From Paenibacillus azoreducens (GTDB taxonomy: Bacteria > Bacillota > Bacilli > Paenibacillales > Paenibacillaceae), in assembly GCF_021654775.1 (NCBI RefSeq), contig NZ_AP025343.1, positions 6,353,501 through 6,417,500 on the forward strand: a stretch of DNA of 64,000 nucleotides. The letters are read 5' to 3'. Below the pieces are notes generated by a model that was not told where the DNA came from, ran no database searches, and saw only the letters and a list, made by a program, of their open reading frames with translations. Within the stretch, counting starts at the first letter, position 1. The number at the start of each line of letters is the position of its first letter. Shown here piece after piece: positions 1 through 7,180 of the stretch. Made by a program: the position numbers and the translations under genes.

Positions 1-133
1 CTTCGCCGCTGCCTGCCTCTCCGACGACCTCAATTCCTTCCTCGGTGCCCAGAACGGCAGCCAAACCGATTCGGACCATCTCATGATCATCTACGAGCAG
101 TACTTTAATTTCCGGCTTTTCCATGTCATCCAT
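1..133 (-). CDS. liaR: LiaR-like response regulator, N-terminal part (cut by window edge)
   Basis: Only the first 44 or so codons are in the window. The translation starts [20 protein letters not shown], the start of a receiver domain with the acidic pair (DD) that binds Mg2+ before phosphorylation. The start overlaps the end of the upstream sensor kinase gene (ATG inside its last codons), so the two are translationally coupled. By family knowledge it would be a NarL/LuxR-type DNA-binding regulator phosphorylated by the neighbouring kinase and controlling this same envelope-stress operon. The output domain lies outside the window, so the NarL class is inferred from the partner kinase and the liaF-liaS-liaR order. 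Confidence 0.85.
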   Translation of the reverse strand, partial: MDDMEKPEIKVLLVDDHEMVRIGLAAVLGTEEGIEVVGEAGSGE

Positions 134-1190
134 GTTCCTCATCTCCTCCCTTCTCTTCATTTACGAGCGGAACCGTAATTTCGATTCGCGTTCCTTTGCC
201 AGGGGCCGTAATAAACTGAATCGAACCGCCGATTTCATTCACCCGTTCCTGCATGTTGGAGAGACCATAGGAAGTCTGTTTTTTCTCATCGAGTTCAAAA
301 CCCTGGCCGTCATCGCGCAGCATCACCCATACAGCATCCTGCTTCTGGTGAATCCGTATTTCCATTTTATCGGCCTTGGCATGGCGCAGCGTGTTGGACA
401 TCGCTTCCTGGATAATCCGGAACAGGTGATTTTCAATCCCTTTCATCAGATGAATGCCTTCATCCATTTCAAACACGATATCCATCGGTACTTTAACCTT
501 AAGCTCTTTAACCAGCTCTTTCAAGCCCTGCTCCAGCGGTTTGCCTTCCAGATATACCGGCCGCAGATGAAGGAGGAGCGCTCTCATCTCCGATTGGGCC
601 ACGGCGGCCATTTCCTCGATCAAAGCCACTTGACGCTGTGCTTTGTCAAAATCCTTGGCGAGCGTTCTTCCCACTGCCGTTGCTGTCATCGAAATCGCAA
701 ACAGCTGCTGCGATACCGCATCATGAAGCTCGCGTGCAAGGCGCTGCCGCTCTTCGACGATCGCAGAAACCCTCGCCTGTTCGGCAAGCTGGGCATTGTT
801 GGTGGACAAACGTTGGAGCGAGGTAACCTGCTCCTCCCACTTTTTGCTGATCCGGCCCAACTGCTCGCCAAGCCTGCCCACCTCATCCACGCCAAGCTCG
901 GGAACGTCACGCGACAAATTCCCTTTTTCCCAGGAAAGCAGCGTATCCCGCAGCAGCTCGAGTCTCCGTTTGGTGCGGTAACTTTGATAAAAGCCGTACA
1001 TCGCACCGATCCCCGCCGGCACCAGAATCAACATCAAAACAGGACGTATCATTCTTTTCCAGGAGTCAAATGGAGCCAAATAACCATATGTATACAACAC
1101 ATAAAAAATAACAAGCATCAAAACAAACGAAAGAAGGGCTCCCTCGCCCATGCTTCGGGAGACCATATTGGCTTGCTTTTTTGATTTCAC
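126..1190 (-). CDS. liaS: LiaS-like sensor histidine kinase
   Basis: A 354-residue membrane sensor kinase. Two hydrophobic segments lie at about residues 17-38 and 47-71, with almost no extracytoplasmic loop, as in intramembrane-sensing kinases. A HAMP-like and coiled-coil region (about 72-150) leads to a HisKA_3 dimerisation domain with the phospho-acceptor His in [12 protein letters not shown]. The ATPase domain shows the N box ([15 protein letters not shown]), the G1 box (DDGQGF) and the G2 box ([10 protein letters not shown]). It follows liaF by about 20 bp and overlaps the regulator gene. In the LiaFSR family, LiaF holds the kinase off until cell-wall or membrane stress occurs, and the kinase then phosphorylates LiaR. 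The family call is firm; the inducing signal is inferred. Confidence 0.92.
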   Translation of the reverse strand: MKSKKQANMVSRSMGEGALLSFVLMLVIFYVLYTYGYLAPFDSWKRMIRPVLMLILVPAGIGAMYGFYQSYRTKRRLELLRDTLLSWEKGNLSRDVPELGVDEVGRLGEQLGRISKKWEEQVTSLQRLSTNNAQLAEQARVSAIVEERQRLARELHDAVSQQLFAISMTATAVGRTLAKDFDKAQRQVALIEEMAAVAQSEMRALLLHLRPVYLEGKPLEQGLKELVKELKVKVPMDIVFEMDEGIHLMKGIENHLFRIIQEAMSNTLRHAKADKMEIRIHQKQDAVWVMLRDDGQGFELDEKKQTSYGLSNMQERVNEIGGSIQFITAPGKGTRIEITVPLVNEEKGGDEEHG

Positions 1191-1211
1191 TTGCGGGGAA
1201 CCCCCTTCTTA

Positions 1212-1859
1212 CTATGTTATGTTAATATCCAGATCTCCAACGAGATAGGATACGACAAACTTCACCTTCTGCTCGCATTCGTCATAGTTTGGCGATTTCC
1301 AGTTCAGCCGGTTCATCATGCCATTATCCCGGTTTCCCCGGAACTCAATGGAACCAAACAGAACAAAAGCTTCGATCTCAACGCCGTAATACTCCGGAAT
1401 TTGCAGATCCATATCCCCCATAATTCCTTGGAACAGCATCACGGTTTGCTTATCTTCCGGCAAGGCAAGCGACAGGTCCAAATCGGCTTCCCCCAGCACA
1501 TGCCATACGCTCATGCTGCGCATCACCCACGGCCGCTGATCCCAATCAAATTGAGAGGAAAAGTTTTGCTTCTGCAAAAAACCTTCCTTCGGTTGAATCT
1601 TCTTGGCTTTGATAAAAAATAATCCTAGTGACAAAAGCGCAATTCCCACTACCATCATAAAATGGTCAAGCAGCAGCAAAATAGCGCCGACAGCCAGAAA
1701 TCGATAGCCTCTTTTGACATTGCCGCCCCGGATCGTATAAATTCCCATGAATAAAAATAGGAGCGCGACAATGGTGAAAAAGCCAACCCACTTGCCGACC
1801 AGCATAAGCAGGCCAACGCCAATGAGTATGAACGCAATGACGTGATTTCTTTTTTCCAT
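1212..1859 (-). CDS. liaF: LiaF-like inhibitor of the LiaRS system
   Basis: About 215 residues. I chose the ATG at 1859 (MEKRNHVIAF) because AAGGAGG stands just upstream; a longer reading frame exists but has no such site. The N-terminal half contains four hydrophobic segments (about residues 6-100). The C-terminal half is the soluble LiaF domain, with the repeated beta-strand pattern seen in VMLFQGIMGDMDLQIP and VVSYLVGDLDINIT. LiaF proteins keep the LiaS kinase inactive without envelope stress. The gene sits between pspA and liaS in one minus-strand operon, which supports the call. Confidence 0.9.
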   Translation of the reverse strand: MEKRNHVIAFILIGVGLLMLVGKWVGFFTIVALLFLFMGIYTIRGGNVKRGYRFLAVGAILLLLDHFMMVVGIALLSLGLFFIKAKKIQPKEGFLQKQNFSSQFDWDQRPWVMRSMSVWHVLGEADLDLSLALPEDKQTVMLFQGIMGDMDLQIPEYYGVEIEAFVLFGSIEFRGNRDNGMMNRLNWKSPNYDECEQKVKFVVSYLVGDLDINIT

Positions 1860-1995
1860 GTCGCACCTCCTTATGTTGTTTACAGTCAGATTATCCGAAA
1901 GGTCGGAAAAGCCATATGATACGGGAACCGCACCAGTATGGCTTTTCTTCATTTCAGTCTTTATAGCATATCATATTGTCCAGCGTTGTGAATAC

Positions 1996-2700
1996 TTATT
2001 CTTTTGTTTGTTTAGATACGCTGTTGCTCGAAGGATTGAGTTTGCTCTTGAGCGCATTCAGCTGCTCTTCAACCTTCAATTGCTTTTCAGCATCGACCGG
2101 GCTTGTAAGTGCGCTGGCCGAAGGACGATATGGGGCACGGAGTACATCAGCTTCCGCTTCCATTTGCATAATTTTTTCTTCCATGCGGTGGAAGCCAAGG
2201 GATGCGCTGCCGCTTTCAATCGTATGCAAGCTGTTGATTTGGGACATTTGCTTTTTGGCTTTGGCCATTTGAGCGCGAGTCACCAGTTCATTGCGTTTGT
2301 TGCGCATTTTGTAGAATTCGTCTTTCATGTCATGCAGCTGCTGCACCAGTTCCTTGGCTTGAGTTTCGGATTGCGCATGCAGATCGCGGTATTCGGTGAT
2401 CTTTTGATCGAAGTAAATTTTCTCTTCCAAAAGCTTGCGGGCAACTTCCTCCTGACCGTTCTTGAGAGCCAGTTCGGCTTGAGCCTCGCGCTGTACGGAC
2501 ATTTTTTCAGCTTCATCGACACGCTGTTTCATGCGGCGTTCATTAGCCATTTGCTTCGCAACCGTAACCTCAGCTTCGTGAATTTCAGCCTCCATATCGC
2601 GGAGATACTGATTCAGCATGATGATTGGATCCTCTACTTTATCCAGCAATTCATTTACCGACGCCTTCGTCATATCTTTCAGTCTTTTAAATACTCCCAT
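1996..2700 (-). CDS. pspA: PspA/IM30 family membrane-stress protein (copy 1)
   Basis: A 234-residue, nearly all-helical, highly charged protein of the PspA/IM30/LiaH family. It begins [20 protein letters not shown], with the amphipathic first helix that touches stressed membranes, followed by the characteristic [17 protein letters not shown]. Long coiled coils fill about residues 25-190. Such proteins polymerise into rings or rods (ESCRT-III-like) and stabilise leaky membranes. It is one of two PspA paralogues in the operon, on either side of the pspC gene, and is separated from pspC by only 3 bp. It would act on the inner face of the membrane when the Lia system is switched on. Confidence 0.93.
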   Translation of the reverse strand: MGVFKRLKDMTKASVNELLDKVEDPIIMLNQYLRDMEAEIHEAEVTVAKQMANERRMKQRVDEAEKMSVQREAQAELALKNGQEEVARKLLEEKIYFDQKITEYRDLHAQSETQAKELVQQLHDMKDEFYKMRNKRNELVTRAQMAKAKKQMSQINSLHTIESGSASLGFHRMEEKIMQMEAEADVLRAPYRPSASALTSPVDAEKQLKVEEQLNALKSKLNPSSNSVSKQTKE

Positions 2701-2703
2701 GTT

Positions 2704-3180
2704 TTACACTTCTCCCTTCTCGTAATTAGACAGTTTTTTCTTCAATTCATCGAGTTCTTTTTTCATGGCTTTCTTTTCGATATCTTCCATCATGGCATCC
2801 AGATTGGATGACTGGGAAGAGAATCCTCCGGATGGTCTGCTGCCAAAGGAAGGATCGTTATATGGACTTCTCGGATCATAGGACTGGCCGCTGTAGCCAC
2901 CATTCCCACCGTTATAGCTGTTGTTATAGCCGTTGTTGCCTGGGCGTCCTCCATAATATCCGCCTGACCCGGGGCCATACGGATTATAAGGGGGCACCGG
3001 TTCTTTCGGGACCACTAGAGATGCGATGAAATAGATGAACAACGTCGTTCCGCCGGTGAAAAAGATCGAGATGATAAACAGTACCCGCAGCAGCGTTGAA
3101 TCAATTCCGACCGCCTCTGACAGTCCGCCGCAAAGCCCTGTTGCTACCTTGTCTCGCGTCGAACGGTAGAGTTTGCTCAT
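2704..3180 (-). CDS. pspC: PspC-domain membrane protein
   Basis: 158 residues. The N-terminal 60 residues are a clear PspC domain: LYRSTRDKVATGLCGGLSEAVGID, then a transmembrane helix ending in VVPKEP. The middle (about 65-125) is a glycine/asparagine/tyrosine/proline-rich low-complexity linker, and the C-terminus (about 128-158) is a short charged coiled coil, DAMMEDIEKKAMKKELDEL. PspC proteins sit in the membrane and recruit or regulate PspA. Here the gene lies between two pspA genes with 3-4 bp gaps on each side, which suggests the three proteins work together. The coiled-coil tail is a plausible PspA docking site (inference). Confidence 0.9.
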   Translation of the reverse strand: MSKLYRSTRDKVATGLCGGLSEAVGIDSTLLRVLFIISIFFTGGTTLFIYFIASLVVPKEPVPPYNPYGPGSGGYYGGRPGNNGYNNSYNGGNGGYSGQSYDPRSPYNDPSFGSRPSGGFSSQSSNLDAMMEDIEKKAMKKELDELKKKLSNYEKGEV

Positions 3181-3184
3181 GGTG

Positions 3185-3862
3185 TTACTCCTTTCCGCTG
3201 TTGTTCAGCTTTTGCTTCAAACGGGCCATTTCCTTTTCTAGGACGCTAGAAACCGTTTCGCCGGCTTGTTCTAAGTATTGCTGACCCATGCGGCGCAGAT
3301 CGCGCAAGCTTTGTGTTTCGAGCTCCCAATCGGATATCCGGTCTTCCAGGCGGTTAAACATCTTAGGTACATCCTGGACGCTTCCGTAATTCTCCATCCG
3401 TTGGTTCATGCGCTGCTGCAGCCGCAGTGTTTCCATACGTGCCACATAATATTGGCGCTTGTTGTAAACCGTTTGGTACTCCATTTTCAATTCATTCAGT
3501 TGACTTTCCAAATCAGCAAGCGAACCTTTGGTTGTATCCAGCAGTTCACTGTACTGCTGCAGCTTTTCCTCATAGATAATTTTCTCTTGCAGCGCCAGCT
3601 TGGCGAGATGATCCTCACCGGCTTTCAAAGCCAGCAGCGCCTGTTCTTCGCGCTTGTTTTTCATCATTTCCGCTTGATCGACTTGCTGCTTTAGCTGTCT
3701 CATATGAGCCGCAGACTGTTGTACAAGCTTCTCTGCTTCGACGATGTCATTCCGTGTGGTAGCCAGAAACTGATCGATCAGCCGTACCGGATCCTGACTT
3801 TGCTCCAAACGCTCATTCAAATTCGCTGCGGTGATATCCCGCACCCGACGAAAAACACTCAT
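3185..3862 (-). CDS. PspA/IM30 family membrane-stress protein (copy 2)
   Basis: 225 residues, starting at the ATG at 3862 (MSVFRRVRDITAANLNERLE) behind AAGGAGG; a longer open frame upstream is not needed. It has the same layout as the other PspA in the operon: an amphipathic first helix, QDPVRLIDQFLATTRNDI, then long coiled coils. Sequence identity with the downstream copy looks only moderate, so this is an old duplication rather than a recent one. The two PspA forms may co-polymerise or be specialised for different stresses (inference). It follows the LiaI-like gene by about 50 bp. Confidence 0.92.
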   Translation of the reverse strand: MSVFRRVRDITAANLNERLEQSQDPVRLIDQFLATTRNDIVEAEKLVQQSAAHMRQLKQQVDQAEMMKNKREEQALLALKAGEDHLAKLALQEKIIYEEKLQQYSELLDTTKGSLADLESQLNELKMEYQTVYNKRQYYVARMETLRLQQRMNQRMENYGSVQDVPKMFNRLEDRISDWELETQSLRDLRRMGQQYLEQAGETVSSVLEKEMARLKQKLNNSGKE

Positions 3863-3912
3863 CTTGTGTAGTCCCTCCTTATTCGTTTTTTTCCTCATAG
3901 AAGTTATTTATG

Positions 3913-4209
3913 TTAGTAGGAATTGCGTTTTCCCTTCAGAAGGGAGATTCCGAAAATCACCAACGCTACGCCGAGCAGCGGTCCGATGAACCAGGACAAT
4001 TTTGCCAGCAGGGACAATACGCCAAACGCGAGGATGATAGTCCCGATCAGTGTGCGGCCTCTGCGGATTCCGTAATAGCCAAGGACGATCATCAGAATCG
4101 GGAAGAGCAGGCCAATCACCTTGCCAAGCAGCGGGGCGAATAAACCAAAGAGCATCAGGCCTCCGACTACGATCAATACAATTGCTGTTCCGTTGTTGCG
4201 GTTATTCAT
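3913..4209 (-). CDS. LiaI-like small membrane protein
   Basis: 98 residues, almost entirely membrane-embedded, with three to four hydrophobic segments (about residues 8-26, 30-46, 55-70 and 73-90) separated by short basic loops such as YYGIRRGRTLIG. This resembles the membrane part of LiaI/LiaF proteins. It is the first gene of the envelope-stress operon, the place LiaI holds before liaH in Bacillus, where it anchors the PspA-like LiaH to the membrane. The start is the ATG at 4209 with GAAAGGAAGTGAG upstream. The role is by position and topology, because the sequence itself is generic. Confidence 0.75.
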   Translation of the reverse strand: MNNRNNGTAIVLIVVGGLMLFGLFAPLLGKVIGLLFPILMIVLGYYGIRRGRTLIGTIILAFGVLSLLAKLSWFIGPLLGVALVIFGISLLKGKRNSY

Positions 4210-4299
4210 GCATTTCTCACTTCCTTTCAGTGCATCAACCTTATGTCTTTATTTTAGGTGGTTCGGCCTTTTTCCAAAACAGACCGTGGACGGTTTTTC

Positions 4300-4355
4300 A
4301 TCCTAGACCTTGGTCGGGGGACTTTTCAGACTTATGGTACCTGCTATCCTAGACC
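4300..4355 (-). promoter_or_regulatory. Candidate LiaR-type operator region of the envelope-stress operon
   Basis: The 10-mer ATCCTAGACC occurs twice on the plus strand (4300-4309 and 4346-4355), 46 bp apart. The first copy runs into an inverted repeat GACC-TT-GGTC (4306-4315). Both lie 90-150 bp upstream of the first gene of the lia/psp operon, in an otherwise non-coding stretch, which is where a response regulator would bind. LiaR binding at these repeats is inference; I did not match them to a published consensus. Confidence 0.4.
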
Positions 4356-4473
4356 ATGCAAGGCTAAGAACCAGAGGGCGCTTTGCATGCCATACCACAA
4401 CTCCCTGGCGGGCCACGTTTGAATAAGGCGATAGATATGAACGCAATTCCTTGATGCTCCTATCCCTTTTAAT

Positions 4474-4505
4474 GAAAAAAGCGCCGGAATCTCTTCCAAC
4501 GCTTT
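4474..4505 (-). terminator. Rho-independent terminator of the MFS gene
   Basis: Read on the minus strand, AAGCG-TTGGAA pairs with TTCCGG-CGCTT around a GAGA loop (two mismatches in the middle), followed directly by a T run. It lies about 35 bp after the stop codon of the transporter gene and separates it from the lia operon. Confidence 0.7.
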
Positions 4506-4537
4506 GCTTGCAAGTACTCTGCACGGAGGCTGAATCT

Positions 4538-5740
4538 TTACATATTGGTTTGAGCTTGCTGCTCGGAAACAGTGGCGCTTTTCCCGTCATGCTTCACCAA
4601 TAAGATCAATATTAATGCCAGGAGCATTCCTGCTGAAGCATAGATAAATAACGAACCGTATCCGAACTGATCGATGATAAGGCCAAGCAATGGCGGTGAG
4701 GCGACCGCAGCCAGCGATGACACCAAATAATACAAGCCGGTGCGCGTACCGATACTGGATTCACTGCCAATGGATACGACAAAGGGATAGGAGTTAATAT
4801 TGATAAAAGCCCAGCACATTCCTCCCAGCGCAAGTAACATGCGAAGCAGCAGCAGACTTTCCGCCAGCGGAATGGCAGCAAAAATGAGGATCAATCCAAT
4901 TACGCCGGTCATAATAATCCTTCTTTTGCCGTACCGATTGCCAAGCCAGCCGCTTGGGATAGCGAATATAACGAAAAACAGGGAGAAAAATGTGAGGGAG
5001 AAAGCCGAATCTTTTTCTGACAATCCCATATAGTGCTTGCCATATAAGGTGAACAGCGCCTCGACGCCTTGATACGATACAAACCAGAAAAAGATGGCTG
5101 CAAGCAGCAGCACCGTCGTACGATCCAATTCCCCTCTCAGCTTGATTCTTGGCTGCTTTTCTGCGGAAACCGGGATGATGACATCCCTTTTCTCTTTAAT
5201 CGAGCGAACGACTATAAATAATGAAATCAGCGTGATGACAGCCGCCGCTAGAAAAGGAAACGACGGATTGGCATTATACAATATGGAGCCCAACCCGAAG
5301 GCTAAAATGCCGCCAATGCCGCCCATAAAGTTGATAATCCCGTTCGCTTTGGTACGTCTGCTATCCGGGGTAATATCAGGCATCAAGGCAATCGTAGGCG
5401 ATCTGTAGACGCTCATGGCCAAGTTCATCAGCATCATAAAAAGAACAAGCGTAATAAAACTTGTGTGAAAAGGAATCAACATCACAAACAGTGCCGCGAG
5501 CGGCATTCCAAACATCAGATAAGGCATCCTGCGGCCAAAGCGGGTATTGGTTTTATCACTGAGGTTGCCGATCCACGGCTGTAGAAACAGGGCAAAATAA
5601 TTATCAATTGTCATCATGAAACCTATCAATGAAGCACGCTGCAGATATGTATCCAGAAAAAAAGGAACAAAGGCATTATAAAGCGACCAGGTAATGCTGA
5701 TGCTGAAAAATCCGAATCCGAGCAGCCAAGTTTTTTTCAT
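4538..5740 (-). CDS. MFS transporter of the sugar-cation symporter (GPH/SLC45-like) type
   Basis: 400 residues from the ATG at 5740 (MKKTWLLGFGFFSISITWSL); a 15-codon upstream extension has no better start. Twelve hydrophobic segments are visible. The loop between segments 2 and 3 carries GNLSDKTNTRFGRRMPYL, matching the D-x(4)-G-R-R signature of MFS carriers and resembling glycoside/sucrose symporters of the GPH or SLC45 type. It stands alone with its own terminator. The upstream region holds an AAGCGCTT palindrome that could be a LacI-family or CcpA-like operator. The substrate cannot be told from sequence; a disaccharide is the best guess. Confidence 0.8.
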   Translation of the reverse strand: MKKTWLLGFGFFSISITWSLYNAFVPFFLDTYLQRASLIGFMMTIDNYFALFLQPWIGNLSDKTNTRFGRRMPYLMFGMPLAALFVMLIPFHTSFITLVLFMMLMNLAMSVYRSPTIALMPDITPDSRRTKANGIINFMGGIGGILAFGLGSILYNANPSFPFLAAAVITLISLFIVVRSIKEKRDVIIPVSAEKQPRIKLRGELDRTTVLLLAAIFFWFVSYQGVEALFTLYGKHYMGLSEKDSAFSLTFFSLFFVIFAIPSGWLGNRYGKRRIIMTGVIGLILIFAAIPLAESLLLLRMLLALGGMCWAFININSYPFVVSIGSESSIGTRTGLYYLVSSLAAVASPPLLGLIIDQFGYGSLFIYASAGMLLALILILLVKHDGKSATVSEQQAQTNM

Positions 5741-5812
5741 AAAGAAAGGCCCCCCATTCTGTCTGATCGTACAGCCATTTTGCAAACAGTTGTTTCGGGG
5801 GGCATTTGAAGC

Positions 5813-5832
5813 ATTTGAAGCGCTTTCGAATC
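5813..5832 (-). promoter_or_regulatory. Palindromic LacI/CcpA-like operator candidate upstream of the MFS gene
   Basis: The sequence TTGAAGCGCTTTCGAA (5815-5830) contains the palindrome AAGCGCTT, the core of many LacI-family and catabolite-repression sites, but it deviates from the full CcpA consensus. It lies about 75 bp upstream of the transporter start. The rest of 5741-6036 shows nothing else I can name. Confidence 0.3.
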
Positions 5833-6036
5833 TTTTTTGTCGATGAATTCAACCGCCGTTATCCTCCTTGCGGTTCCAAAATCATTCCACATCCGCAGAC
5901 CTCCAATTCCGGTAGATGTTTGTAGTTAATATTATATAATAAGTCTTTTCACAATTCGTTCAATAATTTATTGACTTATATGAATTAAAAGTAAAATTTG
6001 TTTTGCCCGCTTTGTAAGTGAAATATAGAAAACAAA

Positions 6037-6071
6037 AAAACTCTTTATCTGAACTACAGATAAAGAGTTTT
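6037..6071 (-). terminator. Terminator of the tRNA-Leu gene
   Basis: A 15 bp perfect stem (AAAACTCTTTATCTG with CAGATAAAGAGTTTT, loop AACTA). On the minus strand it is followed by a run of seven T. It sits 11 bp beyond the 3' end of the tRNA-Leu fragment, in the tRNA's direction of transcription, so it is the original chromosomal terminator of that tRNA gene. Confidence 0.8.
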
Positions 6072-6082
6072 CGTTTGAAGTA

Positions 6083-6136
6083 TGCTGGTGAAGGGACTTG
6101 AACCCCCACTCCGTCGCCGGAAGCGGATTTTGAGTC
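6083..6136 (-). other. 3' half of tRNA-Leu(CAA): attachment site at one end of the element
   Basis: On the minus strand this reads from GACTCAAAATC (anticodon loop with CAA anticodon) through a variable arm, the T-loop GGTTCAAGTCC and the acceptor strand CACCAGC plus discriminator A. The 5' half of a tRNA-Leu (D arm, 5' acceptor strand GCTGGTG) is absent: the sequence diverges just before the anticodon loop, at about 6137. A tRNA 3' end without its 5' half, abutting a conjugative element, is the classic leftover of tyrosine-recombinase integration into a tRNA gene. The intact tRNA should stand at the far end of the element and was not seen in this window. Confidence 0.8.
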
Positions 6137-6186
6137 GCATATGCTATTCGGAAGATAGCAGAAGTTAAGTCAAAGAAGAGGAATAT

Positions 6187-6234
6187 AAAACCCGCGAAAA
6201 GCCTTGTAAAATCAAGGTTTTTTGCGGGTTTTTG
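6187..6234 (+). terminator. Hairpin terminator between the att site and parA
   Basis: The stem AACCCGC-GAAAA-GCCTTG pairs with CAAGG-TTTTTT-GCGGG around TAAAAT, followed by TTTTT. A-rich and T-rich flanks allow it to work in both directions. It insulates the element's left-end transcription from the chromosome. Confidence 0.6.
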
Positions 6235-6343
6235 TGTTTTTTTCAGTACCCGTAAGGCTTCCCGGCGACAACCTGAAATGAAGCCATTTTTGGACGTTGG
6301 GAAGAACTCGGAAAGAACTACAGCAGAACCAGCCCGCTCCCTG

Positions 6344-6373
6344 CCATTGACAAATTAATGGAGCAAATGCTCC
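6344..6373 (+). promoter_or_regulatory. Paired inverted repeats just upstream of parA
   Basis: Two adjacent inverted repeats, CCATT-N8-AATGG (6344-6361) and GGAGCA-AA-TGCTCC (6360-6373), lie 16-45 bp before the parA start. They overlap a TTGACA hexamer (6348-6353). Partition operons are often autoregulated from such sites, or carry their centromere there, so these are candidates for a ParB site or operator (inference). The ribosome site GGGAGG follows at 6375. Confidence 0.4.
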
Positions 6374-6388
6374 AGGGAGGGTTTTAAT

Positions 6389-7180
6389 ATGTCCAACACA
6401 ACAGTAATCACCATTGCAAACCAAAAAGGCGGTACCGGGAAAACGACCACCGCCTACAATCTGGCCTACGCCTTATCTAATGAAGGAAAAAAAGTGCTGC
6501 TCGTCGATTTCGACCCGCAAGGCAATCTGTCCATGTGCTTTGGTATCGAGCAACCGGATCAACTCAAATACTCCATGTTCAATGTCATGAATGCTATTAT
6601 GAGCGACGAACCTCTTCCACCTGCTGAGGAATACATCCATTCTCATGGCAACATCGACCTGATTCCGAGCAATATCGAATTGTCAGTTGCTGAAATCAAT
6701 CTGCGGGATGAAATGGGCGGCGAAAAAACGCTGGCGTCTCTGTTGGAACCGATGAAGCCGAACTATGACTACATCATCATCGATACCAATCCCTCACTTG
6801 GTCTGCTAACGATCAATGCTCTTGCAGCCAGTGATAGCGTGCTGATTCCCGTCAATCCGCAACTATGGTCTGCAACAGGATTAACCCAATTGCTCAGAAT
6901 CATTGTAAAGGTCAAAAAACGCATCAATCCGCGCATCAGCATTGAAGGAATCCTGATGACCATGTGCAACACCCGCACCAATTTATATAAGGAAGCTTTT
7001 CGTCTGGTCAAAGTTTATTACCGAGAAACCTTCCGTATCTTCGATGTACAAATTCCATTGTCCGTCAAAGTGGGCGAAGCGAATTTTTACAGCCAAAGCA
7101 TTATGGAGTTTGAACCCAAATCAAAGGTAGCAACAGCTTATCAAGAATTGGCTAAGGAGCTGACGCTTCATGGCAACTAA
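6389..7180 (+). CDS. parA: ParA/Soj family partition ATPase
   Basis: 263 residues. The deviant Walker A motif of ParA proteins is present at the N-terminus (NQKGGTGKTTTAYNLA, about residues 11-26), then Walker A' (VLLVDFDPQGNLS) and Walker B (YDYIIIDTNPSLGLLTINAL). It would move along DNA in its ATP form and segregate the circular form of the element, or stabilise it. It overlaps parB by 11 bp, a normal partition operon. It is the first gene inside the left attachment site. The class is certain; whether it still segregates an extrachromosomal form is inferred. Confidence 0.95.
   Translation: MSNTTVITIANQKGGTGKTTTAYNLAYALSNEGKKVLLVDFDPQGNLSMCFGIEQPDQLKYSMFNVMNAIMSDEPLPPAEEYIHSHGNIDLIPSNIELSVAEINLRDEMGGEKTLASLLEPMKPNYDYIIIDTNPSLGLLTINALAASDSVLIPVNPQLWSATGLTQLLRIIVKVKKRINPRISIEGILMTMCNTRTNLYKEAFRLVKVYYRETFRIFDVQIPLSVKVGEANFYSQSIMEFEPKSKVATAYQELAKELTLHGN

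Noticed and set aside
123..1184. Long plus-strand open frame opposite the sensor kinase
   Set aside because: It mirrors the clearly recognisable kinase on the other strand; no ribosome site and no protein-like composition (His/Phe/Leu rich).
1858..2811. 317-codon plus-strand frame opposite pspA and pspC
   Set aside because: Antisense shadow of two well-supported genes; Phe/His-rich translation without any family pattern.
4303..4590. 95-codon minus-strand frame between the MFS gene and the lia operon
   Set aside because: It runs over the terminator and promoter region and looks like no protein.
6083..6136. A complete tRNA-Leu gene
   Set aside because: Only the part from the anticodon loop to the 3' end is present; the 5' half cannot be found in the next 100 bases.
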